Origin: Clostridiaceae bacterium UBA5444
Lineage (GTDB): Bacteria > Bacillota > Clostridia > Clostridiales > Oxobacteraceae
Length of the DNA stretch: 30,752 nt
Direction of reading: 5' to 3'
Assembly (NCBI GenBank): GCA_002426575.1
Contig: DIRE01000044.1
Coordinates: 12,509-43,260 of the forward strand
The notes under the pieces were generated by a model that worked only from the letters and a program-made list of their open reading frames with translations, was not told where the DNA came from and made no database searches. Shown here piece by piece: positions 1 through 7,828 of this stretch (within the stretch, counting starts at the first letter, position 1; each line of letters opens with the position of its first letter). Both the position numbers and the translations under genes were made by a program.

Positions 1-47
1 GGCATTTTGGAGCAGCGGAAGTCAATCAAATTACCATATCCGGTTTA
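1..47 (-). repeat. Partial copy of palindromic intergenic element, inverted relative to 21257-21372
   Basis: The first 19 bases are identical to the reverse complement of the left arm of the element at 21257-21372. After a short diverged stretch, the end (CATATCCGGTTT) matches again. The window begins inside the element, so the other arm would lie to the left of base 1. It has no coding potential of its own. It is probably one copy of a small dispersed repeat of MITE or REP type; only two copies can be seen here. Confidence 0.65.
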
Positions 48-181
48 AAAGCCTAAAGTTACTTAAAAAATGAACACAGGGCATTACACCTAAAGGTTGG
101 ATAATGTAGTACATATATACTAAAGCGGTATAATGATGTATAATATAGGTACTTAATATATTGTGAAAGGGAGGAAAGTTG

Positions 182-676
182 ATGAAAAGGGTATTATTGC
201 TTTTTTTATTAGGCCTTTTATTAGTTGGATGTACTAATACTAGCGTAAATATAAAAGAAAAAAACAATGATAATTCAAAGGTGAATAAGGAGCAAAATAA
301 GAAGGATGATTCCAAAGAAGGTTCAAAATCTACAGAAGATGTTTTGTATTACATTGATAAGTTAAAAGATGAGGACTTTGTTTCTGTAAGCGGAGACGGT
401 GAAAATCAAAAAATATGGTATACGGCAGCAGAAGAACTTGGAAAGATGGGGAAACATGCAATACCATTTCTTATAAAAAACCTTGATACTAAAAATGATT
501 ATGAAAGAGCATTAACGCTATATGCCCTATTACTTGCTTCACAAGATGAAAGCGTAGCTGAATTTACAAATGGGGAGTATATTGATGTAAATTTAGATTT
601 TGATCCTAAGGTTCAAGAGGGATATGTAAAAGTGGCCAAGGCATGGTGGGAAAAATATAAAGGCAATTGGGAATAA
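182..676 (+). CDS. Small lipoprotein, possible HEAT-like C-terminal domain
   Basis: A predicted secreted lipoprotein of 164 residues. The N-terminus has two basic residues, a leucine-rich hydrophobic core and a lipobox ending LLVGC, with the lipidated cysteine at residue 17. Next comes a charged, low-complexity Lys/Asn/Asp/Ser linker (about 18-50), typical of a tether that holds a domain off the membrane. The C-terminal part (about 55-164) is mostly helical, and the stretch AAEELGKMGKHAIPFLIKNL looks like one HEAT/PBS-lyase-type repeat, which suggests a protein-binding role. The ATG at 182 is chosen over the TTG at 179 because AGGGAGG at 168-174 sits 7 bases upstream of it. The gene stands alone and faces a minus-strand gene across a shared terminator. 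Its function is not recognised. Confidence 0.75.
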   Translation: MKRVLLLFLLGLLLVGCTNTSVNIKEKNNDNSKVNKEQNKKDDSKEGSKSTEDVLYYIDKLKDEDFVSVSGDGENQKIWYTAAEELGKMGKHAIPFLIKNLDTKNDYERALTLYALLLASQDESVAEFTNGEYIDVNLDFDPKVQEGYVKVAKAWWEKYKGNWE

Positions 677-703
677 AGCCCTCCATATATTGGGAGGCTT
701 TAT
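673..703. terminator. Bidirectional terminator between convergent genes
   Basis: An inverted repeat, ATAAAGC-CCTCC with GGAGGCTTTAT, forms about 11 pairs with one bulged C. It overlaps the stop codon of the lipoprotein gene. Convergent placement and A/T-rich flanks on both sides fit a two-way terminator. Confidence 0.6.
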
Positions 704-743
704 CCTCAAATTATTGCTTATTGCTTGTTGTTTGTAATTATGT

Positions 744-1220
744 TTAATGCATCTTGCCGCAATTTATAGTCAATATATAGTTATATTTGTCTGCATGCTT
801 TAGTTCATCAGTTATAATTTCAAATACCATATCCCTATAATACCTATACGGAAGCCCTGCTCGTATATCTCTATATTTTTCTACAGCAGCTAGCTCACCA
901 AATAATGCTTTTTTTATTCCATCAATATATGATTTAGGTTTATCAAATTTTACATCTGCAGGTGGGGCAACTTCTTGACAAGTAAAGGCTTTATAAATTT
1001 GCCTAAACATTTTATTATGCCTTCTTTCGTCATTCCTTATATCTGTAATTATGTTCTTTTCCTCTTGTGTTGGTGCAACAGATATTAAATAATCATAGAA
1101 CAATTCATCTTCTCTTTCTCCTTGTATAGCATCTTTTACTAATGCTAATGCTTCTTCTAGTGTTTTATATGGCATTGGCGGATACATACCACAGTGATTC
1201 ATATAAGGCATATTGAACAT
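744..1220 (-). CDS. Ferritin-like (rubrerythrin-fold) protein
   Basis: A 158-residue protein with two helical hairpins. Each carries a carboxylate followed by an ExxH-type motif: GEREDELFYDYL with DERRH in the first half, and GELAAVEKYRDI with DELKH in the second. This is the four-helix di-iron pattern of ferritin-like/rubrerythrin proteins. The N-terminus is rich in Met, Pro and Tyr (MFNMPYMNHCGMYPPMPY), as in spore-associated ferritin-like proteins of Bacilli and Clostridia such as YhjR; that comparison is from memory. There is no rubredoxin domain. GGAGGAAA lies 10-12 bases upstream of the start. The likely role is iron handling or oxidative protection, possibly in spores. The fold assignment is good; the exact role is inferred. 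Confidence 0.8.
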   Translation of the reverse strand: MFNMPYMNHCGMYPPMPYKTLEEALALVKDAIQGEREDELFYDYLISVAPTQEEKNIITDIRNDERRHNKMFRQIYKAFTCQEVAPPADVKFDKPKSYIDGIKKALFGELAAVEKYRDIRAGLPYRYYRDMVFEIITDELKHADKYNYILTINCGKMH

Positions 1221-1335
1221 ATTGACCGTATTTCCTCCTATAATCTATGAGTTACCATAATATAGTATGCTTAATATAGCAGGTAAGTTACTTGAATTAT
1301 TAAAAAATGTATTAAACTAAAGAGGGGTGTAGTTT

Positions 1336-2228
1336 ATGAAAATAGGATTAATAGGCCTTGGTGTCATAGCACAAAAGGCATATCTTCCAGTAATGTCTAC
1401 AAAAGAAGGCATAGAACTTATTCTCTGCACTAGGAATAAAGAAACTCTTAATAAGTTGTCAAGCATGTACAATATAAAAAAACTGCTCAAACAGTTGATG
1501 AGCTTATAGAAAAGGGCATAGATGCAGCATTTATACATGCAGCAACAAAGGCTCATGTAGAAATTGCAGAAAAATTATTAACAAATGGGGTAAATGTATA
1601 TGTTGATAAGCCAATAGGATATACATACGAGGAATCAAAAAAGGTGGTGGATCTTGCAAAAGAAAAGAGAAAGATTCTTATGGTTGGATTTAATAGAAGG
1701 TTTGCCCCCATGTATAAGAATCTAAAAGCCCAAGGGCCACCTAGTAATATAATATTGCAGAAAAATAGAACCTTTAGCCCAGCTGATGCTAGGGAATTTA
1801 TATTTGATGATTTTGTTCATGTTGTGGACACTCTTCGCTTCTTTCTCCCAGGAGAAATTGAAGATATAAACATAAAAAAGCTAGAGAAAAAAGGACTATT
1901 GTATAGTGTAACTATTGAGCTTACATCTAAGGGATGCAATGCTATTGGAATAATGAACAGGGATAGTGGAATTAATGAGGAGATATTAGAGGTTATAACA
2001 TCTGGACATAAGTGGAGGGTTAGAGATTTAAATGAAACGATCCATTATTCAAATGGACATGAAGAGGTTATAAGATTTAATGATTGGGAGCCTGTTTTAT
2101 ACAGGAGAGGCTTTTACCAGATAACAGATCATTTCATAGATTCAGTAAAGGAAAAAAGAGAACCGACACCTTCAGCTCATGATTCCCTTATAACCCATGA
2201 AATACTTGAGAAAATTGTAAATTATTAA
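1336..2228 (+). pseudogene. Gfo/Idh/MocA family oxidoreductase, frameshifted
   Basis: An NAD(P)-dependent sugar or polyol dehydrogenase-type protein of about 297 residues, split by a frameshift. The N-terminal frame starts at 1336 after GAGGGG and has a Rossmann start (MKIGLIGLGVIAQKAYLP), but stops at 1507-1509. The rest continues in another frame to 2228, with DAAFIHAATKAHVEIAEKLL and the family signature VYVDKPIGYTYEES. That segment is followed by GFNRRFAP and a C-terminal sheet domain containing FDDFVHVVDTLRFF. The shift occurs at an A7 run (1476-1482); one extra A would restore a single open frame. The cause could be a recent mutation, a sequencing error or transcriptional slippage. The downstream part, 1644-2228, could be called alone from a GTG, but it would lack the cofactor-binding fold. 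A terminator follows. Confidence 0.8.
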
Positions 2229-2258
2229 AACACGCTAAAAAAAGTAACTAGTTCAAGT

Positions 2259-2303
2259 AATAGGTGTTATGTACACAGCTATTTTATACATAACACCTAT
2301 TTT
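2259..2303 (+). terminator. Rho-independent terminator after the oxidoreductase
   Basis: A perfect 15-bp stem (AATAGGTGTTATGTA at 2259-2273 with its complement at 2287-2301) encloses a 13-base loop and runs into TTTT. It lies 30 bases after the stop codon. Confidence 0.8.
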
Positions 2304-2418
2304 GGCATAAAAAGCATATCATGGGTAAAAATAATTTATGATTGATTTTGCTAAAGAAAATGTGCGGAACATATTTAAAAGTAATAAATTTAAAGTATTA
2401 CTTTAGCGTGCAGGGTTA

Positions 2419-2427
2419 TGCTATAAT
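2419..2427 (+). promoter_or_regulatory. Extended -10 promoter for the MFS/aldo-keto reductase pair
   Basis: TGCTATAAT matches the extended -10 form (TGnTATAAT) exactly. No good -35 hexamer is seen at the expected distance, which is common for extended -10 promoters. It would give a leader of about 80 bases carrying the hairpin described at 2457-2485. Confidence 0.5.
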
Positions 2428-2456
2428 CTTAAATGTATTGTAGAATATATTACAAT

Positions 2457-2485
2457 AGCTTAGCAGAAAGCCCACTGCTTTAGCT
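2457..2485 (+). other. Leader hairpin upstream of the MFS gene; possible IS200/IS605 right-end remnant
   Basis: AGCT-T-AGCAG pairs with CTGCT-TT-AGCT around an 8-base loop, giving nine pairs with a small internal loop. The local wording, AAGCCCACTGCTTTAGCT followed by GGGAGTTTCA, recalls the conserved 3' end of IS200/IS605-type tnpB transcripts. No tnpB is present. The hairpin is seen directly; its origin is a guess. Confidence 0.35.
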
Positions 2486-2516
2486 ATCGGGAGTTTCAGG
2501 GAAGAGGTATTATAAT

Positions 2517-3761
2517 ATGCTAAAACATGGTTCACAAGTGCTAGGGGATAAGGATTATAAAAGAAATTACATGTTGATGTTTTTAGATAATATTATGTTT
2601 ACAAATGCAATGACTTTTTTATCTGTAAATGCAGTAATAGCATATTATTTAAATACATTAGGTGCAAGCACTTTGCAGATAAGCCTATCTAGTGCTTTAG
2701 TTAGCATTGGCGCTTTTGCTACACAGCCAATATTTGCAAAAAAGGCAATGGAAAATCAGTACAAGCTGGGTATATTCACAAAAGCGTTATATATACAGCG
2801 TTTTGTTTTTTTAGCATATATATTAACCATACCATTTTTAGCAGAATCAAATCCTAGCCTCTCCATTATACTTTTTCTTGCATTTTGGTTTATATTCAGC
2901 CTTTTTACTGGCGTTTATTCTCCTTTTTATATGAGCCTGCTCTCTAAAATGATACCCCATAGTGAGCAAGGGAAACTTCTTGGATTTGCAGGTGCCATGG
3001 GGAATATTATTGCCATAGGTTCATCTTATTTAATAGGTACAATTTTAAAGAAGGTTTCCTTTCCATATAACTACACTATTATTTTTGCAATAGGTATCCT
3101 TATACTATTATTAGATGTAGTGGATTTTCAACTAATGAAAGAGATGCCTGATGAAATAACAGATAAGCAAATGAATTTCTTTGAATATATAAAGGATATA
3201 CCAAATATTCTAAGAAATAATACTAACGTTTTAAAGATAGTTATTGGCAATTGCTTTATAATTATTTCAAATGTTTCTTTAGGCTATTATGCATTATATG
3301 CAATCCGTACATATAATGCACAGGCGGAACAGGTGGCACTATTTACAGGAATAGCGGTTACAGTAAATATTTTAGGAAGCGCAGCTTTTGGGCTTATGGC
3401 AGATAGATTTGGTCACAAATCCGTACTTAAAATTGCTTCCATGCTTGGAGGGATTGCAGGAGTTATAGTTCTTGGCATTCCAAGTATTTATGCAGTCTAT
3501 ATTGCCTTTGCACTTAGCACTTTATGCCTAAATGGATACAACTTAAGCAGTGGCGTTATTATAGTTCACAACAGCCCTAAGACACAAGTACCTGTTTATA
3601 TAAGCGCCAATAATATGATCACATTAATTGTATCTTCTGTTGCCATGGTTGCAAGTGGTTATATTATAGACAAGGTATCATTCACACCAATATTTATGGT
3701 TATAGGTTTTGCTGGCTTCATAGGATTCATAGTATTTAATATAATAAGTGTTAACAGATAG
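2517..3761 (+). CDS. MFS transporter
   Basis: A 414-residue integral membrane protein with about twelve hydrophobic segments and a cytoplasmic central loop near residues 200-240 (MKEMPDEITDKQMNFFEY), the layout of the major facilitator superfamily. The loop after the second segment (about residues 75-85) is short, and GLMADRFGHKSVLKIASMLG in the second half is a good match to the MFS loop motif (D-R-x-G-x-K). The substrate cannot be told; drug or sugar efflux and solute uptake are all possible. The ATG at 2517 is preceded by AGAGG with 9-base spacing. An aldo/keto reductase gene follows 33 bases later on the same strand, so the two are probably co-transcribed. Confidence 0.85.
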   Translation: MLKHGSQVLGDKDYKRNYMLMFLDNIMFTNAMTFLSVNAVIAYYLNTLGASTLQISLSSALVSIGAFATQPIFAKKAMENQYKLGIFTKALYIQRFVFLAYILTIPFLAESNPSLSIILFLAFWFIFSLFTGVYSPFYMSLLSKMIPHSEQGKLLGFAGAMGNIIAIGSSYLIGTILKKVSFPYNYTIIFAIGILILLLDVVDFQLMKEMPDEITDKQMNFFEYIKDIPNILRNNTNVLKIVIGNCFIIISNVSLGYYALYAIRTYNAQAEQVALFTGIAVTVNILGSAAFGLMADRFGHKSVLKIASMLGGIAGVIVLGIPSIYAVYIAFALSTLCLNGYNLSSGVIIVHNSPKTQVPVYISANNMITLIVSSVAMVASGYIIDKVSFTPIFMVIGFAGFIGFIVFNIISVNR

Positions 3762-3794
3762 AAGATTTTTAATTTTTAAAAGAGGTGAATTAAT

Positions 3795-4925
3795 ATGTTA
3801 TACAAAGATTTTGGTAATACTGGGGCAAAGGTTTCAGCGCTAGGTTTTGGTGCCATGAGGCTTCCCATGATTCAAAGAGATGGTAAAAGTTATGTAGATG
3901 AAGATAAGGCCATTGAGGTTATTCATAGGGCTTTTGAACTAGGAGTGAATTACATAGACACGGCACCTTATTATTGCGAGGGGCAAAGTGAAATAGCAGT
4001 TGGTAAAGCATTAAAAGGTTATAGGGATAAGGTTTATTTATCTACTAAAAACCCTATTGAAGATGCATCCTATGATAATTGGATGAAAAGACTTGAAAAA
4101 TCATTAAATAAATTAGATGTAGATTACATTGATTTCTATCATATGTGGGGAATTGACTGGAAGACTTATTCTGAAAAGATAGATGTCCCAAACGGACCAA
4201 TTAAGGCTGCATTAAAGGCAAAAGAACAGGGGCTTATAAAGCATATATCTTTTTCATTCCATGATAAGCCAGAATATATGGCAAAGTTAATTGATACAGG
4301 ATATTTTGAATCGGTTTTATGCCAATATAATTTGCTTGATAGAACTAATGAGGAAGCAATTGCATATGCTCATGAGAAAGGCCTTGGGGTTGTGATTATG
4401 GGACCTGTTGGAGGAGGAAGGCTTGGTGCTCCCTCACCTATAATTCAAAATATGCTAGGCGGAAAAGTAAAAAGTACTGCAGAGATGGCTTTAAGATTTG
4501 TGCTTGCAAATAATAACGTGTCAATTGCATTATCTGGAATGAGTACAATTGAGATGGTAGAAGAGAATGCAAAAGTTGCTTCAATTAAGGGGACGCTTAC
4601 AGAGGATGAAAAAGTAAAAGTGCAAGAGATGATGGCAGAAAATAAAAAATTAGAAGAGCTTTACTGCACTGGCTGCAATTATTGTATGCCATGTCCTCAA
4701 GGAATTAATATACCATATATATTTAGGCTTATGAATTATAATAGGGTATATGGACTTAAGGAATACGCAATGGAAAAGTATAAAAATCTTAAAACAGAAG
4801 GAAATGAAAATGGAAAGGATGCAAGTTACTGCATAGAATGTGGCAGCTGTGAATCAAAGTGCCCTCAACACCTAAAGATTATACAACAATTAAAAGATAC
4901 TAATAAAGCATTACTGGGGGATTAA
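3795..4925 (+). CDS. Aldo/keto reductase with C-terminal ferredoxin-type iron-sulfur domain
   Basis: A 376-residue cytoplasmic oxidoreductase. Residues 1-280 form the aldo/keto reductase barrel, with the expected catalytic set visible: Asp55 and Tyr60 in NYIDTAPYYCEG, Lys85 in LSTKNP and His116 in FYHMWG. Residues about 290-370 add two cysteine clusters, CTGCNYCMPCP and CIECGSCESKCP. These are suited to [4Fe-4S] binding and place the protein in the clostridial iron-sulfur aldo/keto reductase branch. The first cluster has CxxCxxCxxCP spacing, one residue shorter than the second, canonical one. The natural substrate is unknown. Co-transcription with the upstream transporter is likely, given the 33-base gap and a good AGAGGTG site. 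A strong terminator follows. Confidence 0.88.
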   Translation: MLYKDFGNTGAKVSALGFGAMRLPMIQRDGKSYVDEDKAIEVIHRAFELGVNYIDTAPYYCEGQSEIAVGKALKGYRDKVYLSTKNPIEDASYDNWMKRLEKSLNKLDVDYIDFYHMWGIDWKTYSEKIDVPNGPIKAALKAKEQGLIKHISFSFHDKPEYMAKLIDTGYFESVLCQYNLLDRTNEEAIAYAHEKGLGVVIMGPVGGGRLGAPSPIIQNMLGGKVKSTAEMALRFVLANNNVSIALSGMSTIEMVEENAKVASIKGTLTEDEKVKVQEMMAENKKLEELYCTGCNYCMPCPQGINIPYIFRLMNYNRVYGLKEYAMEKYKNLKTEGNENGKDASYCIECGSCESKCPQHLKIIQQLKDTNKALLGD

Positions 4926-4990
4926 AATAGAAAAGGTAGATATTGTGAAAGCTTTTCATAATTAAACCCAAAACAAAATAGCAATATTAG

Positions 4991-5017
4991 AGCCGGTAAT
5001 TCAAATTACCGGCTTTT
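4991..5017 (+). terminator. Rho-independent terminator after the aldo/keto reductase
   Basis: AGCCGGTAATT and AATTACCGGCT are perfect complements separated by two bases (in practice a small AT loop), followed by TTTT. It may also serve the convergent TetR gene. Confidence 0.85.
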
Positions 5018-5113
5018 GCCATTTATTAAACTTTATATCTTCTTTGATATAAAAGATATGAGGCTTTTCAAGCTTTTAGAAATTGTAGTTAGCATATATA
5101 TAAGATTTGATGA

Positions 5114-5716
5114 CTACTTACAAAAAGCAGTAATAAAAATATTCATGGACTTTATCATTGATTCTGTATGATTATACGAACCCTTATGTGCACACCAATC
5201 ATAAAAGATTCCCCTTGAAAATTTTTGTAGCTCATTAACAATAGAATCTGCCGAGTATTCTGTTGTTAATAAGCCGTCTGCTTGTGTTTTTTCAATAATC
5301 GCACAAAGATGATTAGGCATTGTTCGATCTTTATCGAAGAGAAAATGATTTTCAATGGTAATTTGGTTTTTATAGATCTGAGTCATAAATTCTACACCCA
5401 TTTTGCAGGCTATTTCGGATTGCACTTTGAAAATATACAGTATCTGTTCTCTGAAATCTCCCCCACAGGAATTCTGTTCAATGATTTCGGCTTCTTCTCT
5501 GTCCGCATCTTTATAGGCAGACATTATAAGATCATCTTTGGACGGAAAGTAATGGTAGAAAGTACCTACTGAACATTTCGCACTTTTGCAAATGTCCGAT
5601 ATAGAGACATTCTCAAATCCTTTGTTATTGATAAGCTTCATAGCAGAATCAAAGATGCGTTTCCTTGATTCTGCTGCTTGCTGCTGTCTTTTTGTTATGT
5701 TTTTTGTGTTATTCAT
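5114..5716 (-). CDS. TetR/AcrR family transcriptional regulator
   Basis: A 200-residue DNA-binding repressor-type protein. The N-terminal helix-turn-helix is clear: RKRIFDSAMKLINNKGFENV, then SISDICKSAKCSVGTFYHYF and SKDDLI, which closely match the TetR consensus. The C-terminal two thirds is an all-helical ligand-binding and dimer domain with no recognisable specificity. The start is set at the ATG at 5716, because a reading from 5785 would add 23 residues without family similarity, and AGGTGAAG (5723-5730) is well placed for 5716. Its target is unknown. The nearest candidates are itself and the convergent transporter/aldo-keto reductase pair. Confidence 0.88.
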   Translation of the reverse strand: MNNTKNITKRQQQAAESRKRIFDSAMKLINNKGFENVSISDICKSAKCSVGTFYHYFPSKDDLIMSAYKDADREEAEIIEQNSCGGDFREQILYIFKVQSEIACKMGVEFMTQIYKNQITIENHFLFDKDRTMPNHLCAIIEKTQADGLLTTEYSADSIVNELQKFSRGIFYDWCAHKGSYNHTESMIKSMNIFITAFCK

Positions 5717-5768
5717 ATACAACTTCACCTGCTTGATATTTATAAATGCATTACTGCTTTCATGTACA

Positions 5769-5796
5769 CCTATAGTATATACCATTCCTATATCAA
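5769..5796 (-). promoter_or_regulatory. Probable promoter of the TetR gene
   Basis: On the minus strand, TTGATA (5791-5796) and TATAGG (5769-5774) are separated by 16 bases, upstream of the chosen TetR start. It sits just past the end of the sigma-54 activator gene. Confidence 0.4.
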
Positions 5797-5804
5797 TTCA
5801 TTAT

Positions 5805-7541
5805 TTAAGCCCCCTCCATCTCTTTTATTTTTCTATATAAGGTTCTTGTACTTATTCCTAACTCTTTAGCAGCCTCATCTTTGCCTTTTCCATCATATCC
5901 GTGTTTGTCTAAGGCTTCTTTAATTGTATTCATTTCTAAATCTTTTACCTTTGTTTTAATTTCTAAGCTGCAGGAGTATGTATTCTTTAAAAAGTTTTCT
6001 GGTAAGCTGTCTGGAGTTATAATAGAACTTGATTCCATGTTGACTGCATGCTCAACTATATTTTCAAGTTCTCTTACATTGCCTGGCCAATCATAAAGCT
6101 TGAACATATCCATTACATCAGGTGAGAAATTATCAATATGCCTTTTTAATTCTAAATTGTATTTATTTAAAAAATGCATGGCAAGTATTTCTATATCATC
6201 TTTGCGGTATTTAAGAGGGGGTATATTAAGAGGTATAACATTTAGCCGGTAATATAAATCCATCCTAAACTCATCCTTTTGAACCATATCTTCTAAGTCT
6301 CTATTTGTAGCTGCAATAATTCGCACATCAATTGGAATAGAGCTTATGCCCCCTACCCTAGTTATCTCTTTATCTTGAAGCACTCTAAGCAGTTTTGACT
6401 GCATGTATATTGGCATATCACCTATTTCATCTAAGAATATGGTGCCCTTATTAGCAAGTTCAAATTGGCCTAGCTTTCCACCTCTTTTAGCTCCTGTAAA
6501 TGCACCATCATCATATCCAAATAATTCGCTTTCCAATAGATTATCAGGGATACATGAGCAGTTTATAGGTATAAATGGATACAAGGAGCGGTTGCTATTA
6601 TAATGTATTGCTTTTGCAAAAAGCTCTTTTCCGGTACCTGTTTCTCCTGTTATTAAAACTGTAGATGTGCTGTTGGCTATTTTCTCAACCTTTGTTTTAA
6701 GTAATTTTATTTCTGCACTATTTCCTATTATGCTGTTTTGCAAATAGCTTGTATATATTTTATTCTCTACATTTTTGGCTAATATTTTATTGAAATTTTG
6801 ATCTACTTGAACAACGGCACCAATGAACTTATTATTCTGCATTATTGGAATGGAAGAAACCTTAGCAGATAAACTTTTACTATTAACTGGCTTGTTTAGA
6901 AAAAGAGTTCCATCAAGTATCTCCATAATGGTTTGGTATGGAAGAAGATGAGTAAGAGTCTTTTCATCCTTTGAGCATTGCGGGAAAAGTTTAAGTGCTG
7001 ATGGGTTGCAGTGGGTTACGACTCCTTGATTGTTAATTGTAAAAAAGCTGTCTGTAGATAAATCTATAATTGACTGGAGGGTTTTGTCAGAATAATTAAT
7101 TTGATTATACTGACTTTGCTGCATCGCAAAAGTTCCAATCAAATTAGAGGTTTCAGCCAAAATATCCATATACGTGTTAAGGTCTTTATTTAGCCTTTCC
7201 TCTCCTTCCTTAGTAAAGGAGGTTATAGAAATTACACCAATTGACTGCCCATTTATTTGTATGGAATTTAATATTTCTATGGTAGATGGACAGTGATCCT
7301 TAAACCGACACCCATAACAAGAAGTCATAAAGCCTGGCTTGCTTACAAGTGCGTTTCCATTTGACAATACTTCCTCAAGAGGAGGAGTATGTACGGCATT
7401 GCCTTTTTGCTCAACATATTCTTTGGTACTAACAAGAAGATGGCATTTATCATCAAACACTGCAGCTTCTACATTTATAGAGCTGCAAAGAGCGGTAATT
7501 ATGCTCTGTATGCTTGGCCTTATTTGGTTTAGCGAAACCAT
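5805..7541 (-). CDS. Sigma-54-dependent enhancer-binding transcriptional activator
   Basis: About 578 residues. The N-terminal sensor region (1-150) carries a cysteine cluster, CYGCRFKDHC, that could bind a metal or sense redox state. A PAS domain follows (about 160-260, from LQSIIDLSTDSFFTINNQG). The AAA+ domain has the Walker A motif GETGTGKE (Lys305), the GAFTGA loop that contacts sigma-54 (about 346-351) and Walker B in FLDEIGDMP. The C-terminus is a Fis-type helix-turn-helix (AAKELGISTRTLYRKIKEM). There is no phosphoreceiver domain, so control is by a ligand or by redox state. The start at 7541 is preferred over 7547 because GAGGGG lies 7 bases upstream of the former and directly abuts the latter. 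It is divergent from an operon with a sigma-54 promoter, its likely target. Confidence 0.93.
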   Translation of the reverse strand: MVSLNQIRPSIQSIITALCSSINVEAAVFDDKCHLLVSTKEYVEQKGNAVHTPPLEEVLSNGNALVSKPGFMTSCYGCRFKDHCPSTIEILNSIQINGQSIGVISITSFTKEGEERLNKDLNTYMDILAETSNLIGTFAMQQSQYNQINYSDKTLQSIIDLSTDSFFTINNQGVVTHCNPSALKLFPQCSKDEKTLTHLLPYQTIMEILDGTLFLNKPVNSKSLSAKVSSIPIMQNNKFIGAVVQVDQNFNKILAKNVENKIYTSYLQNSIIGNSAEIKLLKTKVEKIANSTSTVLITGETGTGKELFAKAIHYNSNRSLYPFIPINCSCIPDNLLESELFGYDDGAFTGAKRGGKLGQFELANKGTIFLDEIGDMPIYMQSKLLRVLQDKEITRVGGISSIPIDVRIIAATNRDLEDMVQKDEFRMDLYYRLNVIPLNIPPLKYRKDDIEILAMHFLNKYNLELKRHIDNFSPDVMDMFKLYDWPGNVRELENIVEHAVNMESSSIITPDSLPENFLKNTYSCSLEIKTKVKDLEMNTIKEALDKHGYDGKGKDEAAKELGISTRTLYRKIKEMEGA

Positions 7542-7616
7542 ATACATCCCCTCACTATACTTTTTTTAAAATGCTATGTTCACTATATAATTATAACAGT
7601 TGCTGCAAAGTATGGC

Positions 7617-7646
7617 AATAACATTGACAACTATGTCAAGATTATT
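7617..7646. promoter_or_regulatory. Palindrome, candidate enhancer (UAS) for the sigma-54 activator
   Basis: TTGACA-ACTA-TGTCAA is a perfect inverted repeat at 7624-7639. It extends outward to AATAA...TTATT with two mismatches, so the whole palindrome spans 30 bp. It lies about 120-150 bp upstream of the -24/-12 promoter, a typical position for an enhancer site, and next to the activator gene start. Assignment to this activator is inferred. Confidence 0.6.
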
Positions 7647-7764
7647 GTGAAAAGTTAGAAAATAAAATTGAATTAAATTAAATGTATTATTATTAAAGCC
7701 CATAAAGTTATGAGAATAGCTGATTATATAAACAAATTGTAAATAAAAAATAATAAAGAAATGT

Positions 7765-7780
7765 TGGCATGTATTTTGCT
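7765..7780 (+). promoter_or_regulatory. Sigma-54 (-24/-12) promoter
   Basis: TGGCATGTATTTTGCT differs from the consensus TGGCACRNNNNTTGCW at one position only. The GG at 7766-7767 and GC at 7778-7779 are exactly 10 bases apart, as required. Transcription would start near 7790, about 40 bases before the SDR start codon. This site falls at the edge of a longer reading frame beginning at 7769, which argues against that upstream start. Confidence 0.85.
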
Positions 7781-7828
7781 ACATATAAATGCAGGTTCGT
7801 TATATTTTATATAGGAGGAGGCCTTTGT

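Noticed and set aside
31..315. 94-codon minus-strand open frame at the window start
   Set aside because: Antisense to the lipoprotein gene and its promoter; Phe/Leu/Ser-rich composition reflects AT-rich DNA read backwards.
5282..5572. Plus-strand open frames inside the TetR and activator genes
   Set aside because: Shadow frames of two clear minus-strand genes, with no ribosome binding sites or family features.
7769..7828. N-terminal extension of the SDR protein by 20 residues
   Set aside because: The earlier ATG lies within the sigma-54 promoter, has no ribosome binding site and adds residues before the normal family start; AGGAGG fits the ATG at 7829.
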